Both the position numbers and the translations under genes were made by a program. From Roseofilum reptotaenium CS-1145 (GTDB lineage Bacteria; Cyanobacteriota; Cyanobacteriia; Cyanobacteriales; Desertifilaceae), in contig NZ_JAQMUE010000088.1 in the NCBI RefSeq assembly GCF_028330985.1, positions 62,001 through 126,000 of the forward strand: DNA of 64,000 nt. Reading direction: 5' to 3'. Position 1 is the first letter of the stretch; each line of letters begins with the position of its first letter. This document shows positions 53,555 through 61,769 of the stretch, piece by piece. The notes under the pieces are model-generated. The model ran no database searches. It worked only from the letters and a program-made list of their open reading frames with translations, and was not told the origin of the DNA.

Positions 53555-54499
53555 ATGAACGCACCTTTCTTTCCCCAAGTTTCCGTTATTGTGCCGGTGT
53601 ATAACGGTGAGGAGGACTTACCGGAATTGTTACAGGGGTTTCGGAACCAGACTTATCCAAACAATCGCCTAGAATACCTGATTGTCGATAATGGTAGCAG
53701 CGATCGCACCTCGGAAATTCTCCAAGCTGCCGACTTACCCAACCTCAAACCCCTGAGTCAAACCGAGATCCAAAGTTCCTATGCAGCGCGAAACTTGGGC
53801 ATCAAAACCGCTCAGTATGAGATTCTCGCCTTTACGGATGCCGACTGTCGTCCCCAACCGGAATGGTTAGCGAACCTGGTTAAACCGTTTGCCAAGCCAG
53901 ACATTGGGTTATCGGTGGGCGAAATTATCGCGCTTCCCGGTAACACTCTACTGGAACAACACGCTGATCGCCAAGAAACCCTCTCCCAAAAACATACCCT
54001 CGCGAACCCCTTCTGTCCCTATGGACAAACAGCCAACTTAGCAGTGCGTCGCTCTATTTTCGATCGAGTGGGACTGTTTCGTCCCTATTTAACCACAGGA
54101 GGAGATGCAGATATCTGTTGGCGTATTTTGCGCGAAACTGACTGGAAATACGAATTTGTCCCCGATGCAACCGTTAAACATCGCCACCGTCGCACCCTCA
54201 AAGAGCTGCAAAAACAATGGTATCGCTATGGAAAATCGAACCGCTATTTACATCAACTCCATGGCGTAGACTTGATGCGTTCCCTAACGCTCAAAGAAAC
54301 CCTCTATCGGATGACACGCTGGATGGTTAAAGAAGTCCCCCTCACCAGCGCCAAAATGCTCTTAGGGAAGGCCGATATTGTAGACTTAGTGAAGACTCCT
54401 TTAGGGTTGTACATGTTCCAAGCCAGAACTCAAGGGCAAACATTTTCCGATCTGCCGGAAAATGCCCGCTATATCGAACCCCTCACCCCTAACTCCTAA
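53555..54499 (+). CDS. family 2 glycosyltransferase
   Basis: 314 aa from the ATG at 53555; an upstream ATG at 53534 adds seven residues that lie over the Uma2 fragment. GT-A fold: VSVIVPVYNGEEDL, LIVDNGSSDRT, the DxD in FTDADCRPQPEW, a GGDADICWR block (acceptor/base region) and an RTLKELQKQWYRYG helix. It transfers a sugar from a nucleotide donor, probably to a polysaccharide or lipid. No transmembrane helix. Its upstream region has been replaced by gene debris. It ends 3 nt before ispE. Confidence 0.85.
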   Translation: MNAPFFPQVSVIVPVYNGEEDLPELLQGFRNQTYPNNRLEYLIVDNGSSDRTSEILQAADLPNLKPLSQTEIQSSYAARNLGIKTAQYEILAFTDADCRPQPEWLANLVKPFAKPDIGLSVGEIIALPGNTLLEQHADRQETLSQKHTLANPFCPYGQTANLAVRRSIFDRVGLFRPYLTTGGDADICWRILRETDWKYEFVPDATVKHRHRRTLKELQKQWYRYGKSNRYLHQLHGVDLMRSLTLKETLYRMTRWMVKEVPLTSAKMLLGKADIVDLVKTPLGLYMFQARTQGQTFSDLPENARYIEPLTPNS

Positions 54500-54502
54500 A
54501 CT

Positions 54503-55447
54503 ATGCGTTCATATACCCTATTAGCGTGCGCGAAAATTAATTTATATCTGGAGATTGTCGGCGATCGCGCCGATGGTTATCATGAATTAGCGATGATTAT
54601 GCAAAGTGTGGGTTTGTGCGATCGCCTGCAAATCGAACCCTCTGGTACAGATATCATCCGCATCACCTGTAACCATCCCGATGTTCCCAGTGACTCTAGT
54701 AACTTAGCCTATCGTGCAGCGGAGTTAATGTGTTCCGAGTTTCCCGAAGCCTTCGCCCAATATGGAGGTGTGAATATTAGCATTGATAAACACATTCCCG
54801 TCGCTGCTGGGTTAGCCGGAGGATCGAGTAATGCGGCGGCTGTATTGGTGGGGATGGATTTGTTATGGAATTTGGGCTTAACTCAGGGAGAATGCGAACG
54901 GTTAGGAGAGCAGTTGGGGTCAGATGTGCCGTTTTGCGTTCGAGGGGGAACAGCTTTAGCTACGGGACGGGGAGAAAAATTATCCCCTCTGCCGGATCTA
55001 GATCAATTGTATGTGGTGTTGGCCAAGTATGAAAGCGTGAAGATTTCCACCGCTTGGGCGTATAAAACCTATCGCAACATCGATGAAGAGTCCTATATTC
55101 GCGACCCAGAACATATTGAAGCCTATGGTCAAAAAGTTCATTCCGGGCCGATAGTGAGGGCGATCGCCAGCAAGAATCATGCTATCATTACCGAAGAATT
55201 GCGGAATGATTTTGAAAAAATTGTTTTACCCGAATATCCCCAACTCGTCGCGCTCAAACAACGGTTTATAGAAGCCGGGGCACTGGGTACACTCATGTCG
55301 GGTTCAGGGTCTACCATATTTGCCCTTACCGAATCTCAAGCGGAAGCTGACCGAATTAAAAGCGACATCGAACAACAATTAAATGACCCCGATCTCAACT
55401 TATGGGTCGCTCAGTTTTCACCAACAGGCATTAAAGTGAGTGACTAA
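54503..55447 (+). CDS. ispE: 4-diphosphocytidyl-2-C-methyl-D-erythritol kinase IspE
   Basis: 314 aa GHMP kinase. The N-terminal lysine/aspartate region LACAKINLYLEIVGDRADGYH, ATP-binding PVAAGLAGGSSNAAA at about 92-106, and the C-terminal GSGSTIFAL motif are all present. It phosphorylates CDP-ME in the MEP isoprenoid pathway, which supplies carotenoids, quinone tails and the chlorophyll phytyl chain. It is 3 nt after the glycosyltransferase and 17 nt before the DUF3082 gene, so probably in one transcript. Confidence 0.95.
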   Translation: MRSYTLLACAKINLYLEIVGDRADGYHELAMIMQSVGLCDRLQIEPSGTDIIRITCNHPDVPSDSSNLAYRAAELMCSEFPEAFAQYGGVNISIDKHIPVAAGLAGGSSNAAAVLVGMDLLWNLGLTQGECERLGEQLGSDVPFCVRGGTALATGRGEKLSPLPDLDQLYVVLAKYESVKISTAWAYKTYRNIDEESYIRDPEHIEAYGQKVHSGPIVRAIASKNHAIITEELRNDFEKIVLPEYPQLVALKQRFIEAGALGTLMSGSGSTIFALTESQAEADRIKSDIEQQLNDPDLNLWVAQFSPTGIKVSD

Positions 55448-55464
55448 TAGATACTCTAGCAATC

Positions 55465-55788
55465 ATGATCAATCATAACGAATCAATTTCTGAACAGACG
55501 AGTAAACCGGCTATTTCTGCCAATGTTACCCCAGTGCGCTGTTTAACCGGCGCTCTGATGAGTGGGGCGATTACCTCATTTCTCTATTTCCTCTCCATGT
55601 CCATTATTGAGACATTTGCCAATAAGCCGCTCGCGACAAAAAATGCGATCGCTTTAAATATTGGTGCAGCCGTCCGCACCCTCGTCATGGGCATGGGATT
55701 ATTAGCGACTGGTGTATTTGCTCTGACTACAGTCGGATTGTTAGCTCTAGCCATTCAACTCAGCGTTCGCAAAAGCACTGTCAATTAA
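55465..55788 (+). CDS. DUF3082 membrane protein
   Basis: 107 aa with two transmembrane helices (about 30-50 and 73-98). The CLTGALMSGAITSFLYFL and AVRTLVMGMGLLATGVFALTT segments are characteristic of DUF3082, which occurs in cyanobacteria and plastids next to ispE. Function unknown. Likely cotranscribed with ispE (17-nt gap). Confidence 0.8.
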   Translation: MINHNESISEQTSKPAISANVTPVRCLTGALMSGAITSFLYFLSMSIIETFANKPLATKNAIALNIGAAVRTLVMGMGLLATGVFALTTVGLLALAIQLSVRKSTVN

Positions 55789-55867
55789 TCCCCGCTTGAA
55801 CGAAAAAGAATGCACTATTCTATATGAAACAGTCCACTACTAGAACTATCTGCTCCAGCTTTTATAG

Positions 55868-55969
55868 CGCTTCGCGAAGCGTGTGTTTACAATAATCTGT
55901 AGGGACTTTCTGGCCGGAAAGCCCCTACATGCGCCCTTATCTGTCAAGACTATAGCGCGCAGCGCTATA
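55868..55969. repeat. cluster of three hairpins between the DUF3082 gene and higA
   Basis: CGCTTCGCGAAGCG (55868-55881) is a perfect palindrome. TGTAGGGACTTTC (from 55898) pairs with GAAAGCCCCTACA (to 55929). TATAGCGC-GCA-GCGCTATA spans 55951-55969 and abuts the higA stop. The second has the same outer arms as the hairpin inside the element at 28352. Confidence 0.75.
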
Positions 55970-56281
55970 CTATTCGCTGATCAGAACAAGAGGCTCTTTC
56001 TGGGGAATTTTTATCGTAATTTCCAGAGTTCCCCCTAATGCATTTACCACCTCCTGAAGTGTATTTAACTCCAGACATTCCCTACTTTCTAGTTTTGCTT
56101 TTCCGGGATGCGCTTCGGTAAAATATTGCTCTAACTCTTCCTCCAACAATCCTAACTTCTCTTGCAGATACTGGAAAGTCAGTTCTTCAAGATAAATTTT
56201 ATTCGCTCTAGCTTTAATCCATTCCTGTCGTTCTGGAGAAAGTTTTGCTAACTCTGACGATAACGTTGTATAGTCTTTCAT
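55970..56281 (-). CDS. higA: HigA-type antitoxin (XRE-like)
   Basis: 103 aa. An N-terminal helix (LAKLSPERQEWIKARANKI), then a diverged helix-turn-helix region, then the family-typical end LNTLQEVVNALGGTLEITIKIP. Its ATG overlaps the original stop of the toxin gene by one base (TAATG), the standard HigB-HigA order with toxin first. The recognition-helix region looks weakened compared with relatives, so DNA binding is uncertain. It may be an orphan now that the toxin gene is broken. Confidence 0.7.
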   Translation of the reverse strand: MKDYTTLSSELAKLSPERQEWIKARANKIYLEELTFQYLQEKLGLLEEELEQYFTEAHPGKAKLESRECLELNTLQEVVNALGGTLEITIKIPQKEPLVLISE

Positions 56282-56634
56282 TATTCTTCTTCCTTCAGTT
56301 TTTCAAGATAGTTTTCATAACGTTGCTCTGCTATAGGAATATTTTCCTTATACCATTGCTTGTTACCCGTTTTATTGCCGCCAACCAGTAAAATAGCTTA
56401 TCGTTCCGGGTCGAACGCAAATAAAATCCGCCAAGGGTCTCCTTTATATTGAATACAAAGCTCTTTGAGATTCTTAATTGAAGAGACTTCAAGAGTATCA
56501 ACTCTCGGTCTGCCCAAAGACGGGCCGAATTTCATCAACAGAGTTAAAACTGAAAAGACTTCATCTTGGAGTTCTTGTGCCTGTTGATAAAACCAGAGCT
56601 TAAAATCGGGATCGAATATAACAGTCCATTTCAT
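56281..56634 (-). pseudogene. higB: HigB/RelE-type toxin (phage Gp49-like) with an in-frame stop
   Basis: The first 78 codons read as a HigB toxin: MKWTVIFDPDFKLWF through YKGDPWRILFAFDPER. Codon 79 is TAA (56400-56398), where the family has Gln (PERQAILL). The frame then continues without a break: AILLVGGNKTGNKQWYKENIPIAEQRYENYL at the amino-acid level, to the normal stop overlapping higA. Rebuilt length is 117 aa, right for the family. The lost segment includes the catalytic lysine/tyrosine strand, so the toxin is probably inactive. Confidence 0.85.
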
Positions 56635-56686
56635 AAACTATAACTCAACTCGCAGCAAAGTCAGTAAACTTCCGTTTATATTGAGA

Positions 56687-57481
56687 TTATCGTTGGAGTT
56701 TTGCGGCAATTCCTTCTAAAGATAACGCTTGAGGGGGAGGAATTGTACAGACGGAACTGTTGCCATAACTATACTCAGGATCGTGAATCATGGCTAGAGT
56801 TTGATAGATATGGAAACGGTTAATTTCTTCCGGTAAAGTTAAGCCGAATTCTTTTAAACAATCCGCTAATTTGAATTGGTAGAAAAATATTTTTTCGCCC
56901 TTCGGTCGCTCAAAAAATCCCCAATTAAGTGCCATCCCAACTGCGGCACGATAGGGATCATTTTTCAATTTACCAAGGTTACGGGGCAGATCTTCAGGAC
57001 TAATTGTATTTCCGGGGGTTCCTAGATAGGTATAGTTATTGGTTTTCATCGCTGACCAAAAATCCGGTTTATTTCGCCAATCTTGAATGATTTCGATGTT
57101 TACCCTAATATCGGGATCGCCCTGATAATATTCCCAAATTGAACTCATGGTGTGGTGAGAGTCAACCATATAAAATTGATTCCCCGGGCCTAAAACAACC
57201 GGTACTTTGCGCTGATTTACATAGTTTTCAACCGTTGCATATTCAGAAGATTCTCCGCGATCAATAACCTTTAAAACCGCGACCTGATATTGCACTTGAT
57301 ACTTACCCACCACGGGTTGTGTGGGATGCAAATCGGCGATCGCGATCTGGCATTCCAGAGTCGTTCTCAGTTGAGGAGGACGGGAGGGACAAGGGGGAAT
57401 TCTAGCGTCTGCGGATGGAGGAAGAACGATCGATAAACCCAAAACGACTAGAGTCAGGCAGAAGAGCCAGAATTTTTGCAC
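56687..57481 (-). CDS. exported ParB/Srx-fold protein
   Basis: 264 aa. A signal peptide (MQKFWLFCLTLVVLGLSIVLPPSADA, cleavage near ADA). Then a ParB-like domain: ADLHPTQPVVGKYQVQYQV, VPVVLGPGNQFYMVDSHHT (the Asp-x-His-His region corresponds to the ParB/Srx nucleotide-binding motif). The rest (about 130-260) is unlike chromosome-partition ParB. Members of this ParB-like group are secreted or periplasmic and of unknown function. It stands alone between a degraded toxin-antitoxin module and a cyclase. Confidence 0.78.
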   Translation of the reverse strand: MQKFWLFCLTLVVLGLSIVLPPSADARIPPCPSRPPQLRTTLECQIAIADLHPTQPVVGKYQVQYQVAVLKVIDRGESSEYATVENYVNQRKVPVVLGPGNQFYMVDSHHTMSSIWEYYQGDPDIRVNIEIIQDWRNKPDFWSAMKTNNYTYLGTPGNTISPEDLPRNLGKLKNDPYRAAVGMALNWGFFERPKGEKIFFYQFKLADCLKEFGLTLPEEINRFHIYQTLAMIHDPEYSYGNSSVCTIPPPQALSLEGIAAKLQR

Positions 57482-57600
57482 AGGTCAAACTCACCAAAAA
57501 ATGCATACTCGTACAGGGTAATAGTGAGACTTTCATCTGTCAAATCAATTAAATCTTAAAATAATCAGATCCAAAACGAAAGGAAAAAAACCAGTTTTCC

Positions 57601-59250
57601 CTATTCCTCACTCTCTTCCTCTACATTTAAAGTATCTTGATAGGGTAATTCTTCCCAGAGAACACGATAGACTTGTAGGGGATCTTTTTTACCTTTGACT
57701 TGTACAAGGGGTAAGCGTTCTACAGGAATTTGATGCGGGTTCAATTGGGCGAAAGTGCTGGCAGAAATGAGGATTTCATTCGCTTTAGCTTCACTACAAA
57801 TGCGACTAGCTACATTCATCGTATCGCCAATATGGGCATATTGAATCAGGCGTTCTGTGCCAATGTTTCCGGAAGCCACTCGTCCGGTATTTAAACCAAT
57901 GTGAATATGAATGGGATGATGGTTACGACGTTGGCGCTGGATATTCAGCCGTCTAACAGCCCATTGCATGGAAATAGCTGCTTTGACCGCTCGTTCTGCA
58001 TCATCTTCTCTTTGATAAGGTGACCCCCAGACGGCAACTAAGGCATCGCCAATATATTTTTCTAGGGTTCCTTCATAGGGGAAGACAATTTCTTCGACCA
58101 TCATACTGAAGTATTCATTGAGCATCTCAATCACTGCCCGGGGAGACATGAGGGAAGACATTTGCGTAAATTGACTGATATCGGAAAACAGGGCTGTAAC
58201 TTCTGTGTCTACAATTTTGTTCAAGTTGCCTTCTTCCCGTAGTTTACGGCTGACAGCTTTGGGAAAAAATCGTTCTAGCTTGTCCCGAAGGACGGCTTCG
58301 GATTCCATTTTCTGATAGAGTTGACTATGATCGATCGCGATCGCTGCCTGGTTCGCTAAAGCAGTTAAGAATTCTACATCTTCATCGGAATAGACATTAG
58401 CCAAGGATAAATTATCCACGTATAACACCCCAATGACCGTATCGCGAGGCTTGAGAGGGGCACAAATCGAGGCATGAATACATTGACTAATGACCGAATC
58501 AGAATCACTAAACCGACGATCCATTTGGGCATCTGCCGTCATAATAGTTTGTTGTTTTTCACAAACATAATTTGTGATTTTTTTACTATAAAATTGATAG
58601 TCTGCATGAATACCGACTTGAGAATGTACCGCTTTAACTTGCAGCTTTTCGGTTTGCGGATCGATCAACAAAATAGCAGCGCGGTCAATCTGCATTAAAT
58701 CCAACAGAATTTCTAAGATTTTTTTGAGTAACTTATCGAGTCTTTTGGGATAGGAGAGTTGTTTACTAACTTCTAACAAAAGTTTGAGTTTATCTTCTTT
58801 CCGTTTTTGTTCATCCTGTTCTCGCAATTTGAGTACGGTTAAGCATTGTTCTTGATCGGACAATAACTCAGGTATTCCCACGTTGCCTCGATCGAGAGAA
58901 AATTCTTTAATAATAGTGCGATGTTCCTCTGGATCTAAACCCATGTTTTCTTCAACAACTTCCAGTTGGTCTCGATATTGAAAGCTAATTTTACCGCAGC
59001 GAATGATATCCTTATCCTTGAGTAATTTACTATCAATTCGACTTTCATTAATAAAGGTATGATTACTGCTATTGAGGTCGCTCATCTCAACCCCACTCGG
59101 TGTCCAGTGAATTTCGGCATGATGGCGGGAAATACTGGCGTGACTAATCACGATCATGTTATCGAGCGATCGCCCCAGGCTATTGATTCCCCAACGCAGT
59201 TCATATAATTTTTCATCCTGACTATGGGGAGCGTAGATTAAGTACGGCAT
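57601..59250 (-). CDS. FHA-GAF-class III adenylate cyclase
   Basis: 549 aa, cytosolic. FHA domain (about 23-92: SLGRSLDN, SISRHHAEI, SSNHTFIN), coiled linker, GAF domain (about 160-310: DRAAILLID, GVLYVDNLS), and a cyclase domain (about 345-520). Metal-binding Asp residues lie in ALFSDISQF and KYIGDALVAVWG; Lys and the Asp-Thr pair in HIGDTMNVASR favour ATP over GTP. It should make cAMP in response to a GAF ligand and phosphothreonine binding. It ends EEESEE. Single gene with gaps on both sides. Confidence 0.9.
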   Translation of the reverse strand: MPYLIYAPHSQDEKLYELRWGINSLGRSLDNMIVISHASISRHHAEIHWTPSGVEMSDLNSSNHTFINESRIDSKLLKDKDIIRCGKISFQYRDQLEVVEENMGLDPEEHRTIIKEFSLDRGNVGIPELLSDQEQCLTVLKLREQDEQKRKEDKLKLLLEVSKQLSYPKRLDKLLKKILEILLDLMQIDRAAILLIDPQTEKLQVKAVHSQVGIHADYQFYSKKITNYVCEKQQTIMTADAQMDRRFSDSDSVISQCIHASICAPLKPRDTVIGVLYVDNLSLANVYSDEDVEFLTALANQAAIAIDHSQLYQKMESEAVLRDKLERFFPKAVSRKLREEGNLNKIVDTEVTALFSDISQFTQMSSLMSPRAVIEMLNEYFSMMVEEIVFPYEGTLEKYIGDALVAVWGSPYQREDDAERAVKAAISMQWAVRRLNIQRQRRNHHPIHIHIGLNTGRVASGNIGTERLIQYAHIGDTMNVASRICSEAKANEILISASTFAQLNPHQIPVERLPLVQVKGKKDPLQVYRVLWEELPYQDTLNVEEESEE

Positions 59251-59343
59251 AGTGTTTTCATGCGGGATGATAAGGGATAAAATAAAGCCTGGAACAGACT
59301 TTAATCAAGTTTGAGGTGATTTTTATACTCAAGTATAGGCGAT

Positions 59344-60333
59344 TTAAATAGCTTTGGCAAACAGGGTATACTGACGTATGGGTTGAGCATATCGATGGCT
59401 GATGTTTAGGGATGAATTACCTTGATACATAAGGGCATGAATTACGGATTTATAGCCTAACTTTTGGGCAATTTGATGACATTGCCACACCAAGAAACTC
59501 CCTAGCCCAGCGTAATCTTTTCGGGGCAAGATAGCAACGGTTTTCAGAATCACAGTCTCAACAGGTAAGTTCCGTTGTCTTAGGCAAAAATCCGGAAGAG
59601 CAAATAAAAAACCAACAATGGCGTTTCCTTGCTGCGCTAATACTACTAATTCTGGGTTAATGTAGCTACGGACTGGGTTATACTGCTCGATAAATTCGGA
59701 CTCTGAGAGGGGTGTATATAAGAAATTTCGCGCAAATGCAATTCTAGAAACATGATAAATTTGACGGAGTTCTTCTTCCCACTTGTCCAAATTCAGGGGG
59801 CGAAGGGTAAGGTCGAGTTTTTTCAGGCGATCGCCGACTCGCTCTAAGCGACGATCGCCTTGATTTAAATCAGTGACTAAGGCAGAATAATAGCCAGCTA
59901 AAGGACTAAATCCAGCCTCTAGAATCTGTTCAACATAGTCTGGAGGATTGTTAGGTTCGAGAAAGAAAGCGGGATGCTCTCCTCGATCGGTAATCCAGCG
60001 ATAATTGCGCCAAGTATTGCCATCAATAGGCGCAACGGCTAAAGTGCAATGGTGTTGCCCTAAAATCTCTAGACTACGACTCAATAAAGCTTTAGCGCTT
60101 TGACGATCTTGGGCAGCATAATGGCCAATTAATCCAAGGTTTTTTTGACCATAATTTGGCGTATTTTTCCACCAGAGGGAACAGCGAGCGACTAAGGTTT
60201 GATTGTGCAAAATTGCCAGATGTAGATCCGGTTGATGTTGCTTCAATTCAGTTGCACTGAGAGCAGAAATTCCGTCAACACTGGCTAAGATCTCTAGCTC
60301 AGATTCTCGATCAATTAAACGATAATCATACAT
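59344..60333 (-). CDS. GNAT-family acyltransferase
   Basis: 329 aa from the ATG at 60333 (AAAGGGGA precedes it; a start at 60354 would overlap the upstream gene). C-terminal GNAT fold: AIVGFLFALPDF, VILKTVAILPRKDYAGLGSFL (acetyl-CoA binding, GLGSFLVWQC), and ALMYQGNSSLNIS, where the Asn/Ser turn closes the site. The N-terminal 180 residues are atypical and may select the substrate. It lies 13 nt after the phytol-kinase-like gene, so the two are probably cotranscribed; a lipid- or prenol-related acyl transfer is possible but unproven. Confidence 0.72.
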   Translation of the reverse strand: MYDYRLIDRESELEILASVDGISALSATELKQHQPDLHLAILHNQTLVARCSLWWKNTPNYGQKNLGLIGHYAAQDRQSAKALLSRSLEILGQHHCTLAVAPIDGNTWRNYRWITDRGEHPAFFLEPNNPPDYVEQILEAGFSPLAGYYSALVTDLNQGDRRLERVGDRLKKLDLTLRPLNLDKWEEELRQIYHVSRIAFARNFLYTPLSESEFIEQYNPVRSYINPELVVLAQQGNAIVGFLFALPDFCLRQRNLPVETVILKTVAILPRKDYAGLGSFLVWQCHQIAQKLGYKSVIHALMYQGNSSLNISHRYAQPIRQYTLFAKAI

Positions 60334-60346
60334 AGAAAAATCCCCT

Positions 60347-61678
60347 TTACCCATGACCCATTACCCAAATGTTTAAGCTAATTGCCGATCCCAAAGCAAC
60401 GATCGCCGATCGCCCGATCCACATCCACGTCTCATCTAGATTCCGGCAACTCCCTTGTAGGAGAGCAAAGACAATGGCGATTGGCCCCATGATCATGAAT
60501 CCTTCTCCAGCATAGGCGATCGCCTGGCTGTCCCAGCCTTGAATCCATAAAAAAGGGACAAAAATTAACACCCATCCCTTCACCACAGAGCGCCCAATAA
60601 ACCGCCAATTCGGTAATTGAGGATGAAATTGAGGTACAGCAATATCAATGATGGCTAGATGAGCCGCAAAGGCTAAGGTATAGGGATAAAAACAAAGGGT
60701 TTCACCCATGATTTTACCCAGTAATAACCATAAAATCCCGGTTGAGCCAATACTCAAAACTGCCCGCATGTCATGGCGACGTTCCTGGTATTGTTGAGTC
60801 CAAGGACAGAGTAAAGAATAGGCTAAAAATAGGATAACTGGAGCAATAAACCAGCGCCAATCTGCCAATACCCAAGTTAAATATCCGAACCAAGCACTCC
60901 CTAAAACAGCGCTATCATTGAGGGTCGTTCGGTGTCGCCAATTGAGGGTTAATAGGCCCACAATGAGGGTGAGAATGAGACGAAAACTGAGAGAGGGAAT
61001 ATCCATGGGCAGGAATAACTTTAACATGATCAATCCGCCGATGGGAATAAAGATATTATCCAATCCTTGCCAGGCGATCGCCTCTAAAACCATCACTTGC
61101 AAGCCTAGAATCACCGCAATTAATAGGCTTTCGGCTCGTCCTGTCTCCGTGAGCAGCAGTAAAGGAACATGGGTACTTAAAAAAGCTACTGTGAACAAGG
61201 CGATCGACCCTTCCGCACTTTTGTGTCCCTCCGAGGTACTATAGGTGTGCAATCCATAGCTCACCCCAATGAGTGCGGCAACTGCATCCCCAAGTGTCAG
61301 AAGGAGCATGGGAATCAGATAGTAGACCCAATTCCCTTGGGACAAGGTAAAAACCAAGGCAACTGAAAGGGGAAAATACACTTCTCCCCACGAGCTACGA
61401 GCTACGCCATCCGTTACGCTGCCCAACCGTTGATGAAAGTAGGGGATAAACTTAATACTGCATAAAAAGGCGATCGCGCCCATAGCCAAGCCAATTACCG
61501 GCAGGGGCGAATCAAATAACCAGGGAAAACTTAACGTTACTAACCCCATGCCCACATGAAGTAATTTACGCACCCATTCTGGATGTGGAGAGTACCGGTG
61601 CTGATACTCTCGCAACAGGAGCATCAAGCCGGCGAGAATCGATAAGACGAACAGTACACTCACCCAAGGAGGAAACAT
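60347..61678 (-). CDS. phytol kinase/CDP-alcohol kinase-like membrane protein, double length
   Basis: 443 aa with about 12 hydrophobic segments. The N-terminal half (about 1-225) matches the polyprenol/phytol kinase (VTE5) group: VRKLLHVGMGLVTLSFPWLF, LTLGDAVAALIGVSYG and KSAEGSIALF. The second half is also hydrophobic, but I cannot name it; relatives are about 200-250 aa, so this looks like a fusion or an extension. In cyanobacteria phytol kinase recycles phytol from chlorophyll into tocopherol. It shares a transcript with the GNAT gene. Confidence 0.7.
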   Translation of the reverse strand: MFPPWVSVLFVLSILAGLMLLLREYQHRYSPHPEWVRKLLHVGMGLVTLSFPWLFDSPLPVIGLAMGAIAFLCSIKFIPYFHQRLGSVTDGVARSSWGEVYFPLSVALVFTLSQGNWVYYLIPMLLLTLGDAVAALIGVSYGLHTYSTSEGHKSAEGSIALFTVAFLSTHVPLLLLTETGRAESLLIAVILGLQVMVLEAIAWQGLDNIFIPIGGLIMLKLFLPMDIPSLSFRLILTLIVGLLTLNWRHRTTLNDSAVLGSAWFGYLTWVLADWRWFIAPVILFLAYSLLCPWTQQYQERRHDMRAVLSIGSTGILWLLLGKIMGETLCFYPYTLAFAAHLAIIDIAVPQFHPQLPNWRFIGRSVVKGWVLIFVPFLWIQGWDSQAIAYAGEGFMIMGPIAIVFALLQGSCRNLDETWMWIGRSAIVALGSAISLNIWVMGHG

Positions 61679-61687
61679 GGGGATTGA

Positions 61688-61702
61688 TAGCGCTTCGCGC
61701 TA
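61688..61702. repeat. short hairpin TAGCGC-TTC-GCGCTA
   Basis: Perfect 6-bp arms just upstream of the phytol-kinase-like gene, followed by GGGAATA-like sequence. Copy of the dispersed hairpin family. Confidence 0.8.
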
Positions 61703-61769
61703 GGGAATAGGGAAAAAGTAGGTTTTACCGTATATCAATTGAAAATTAGAACTGAAAAATGATTTTATT

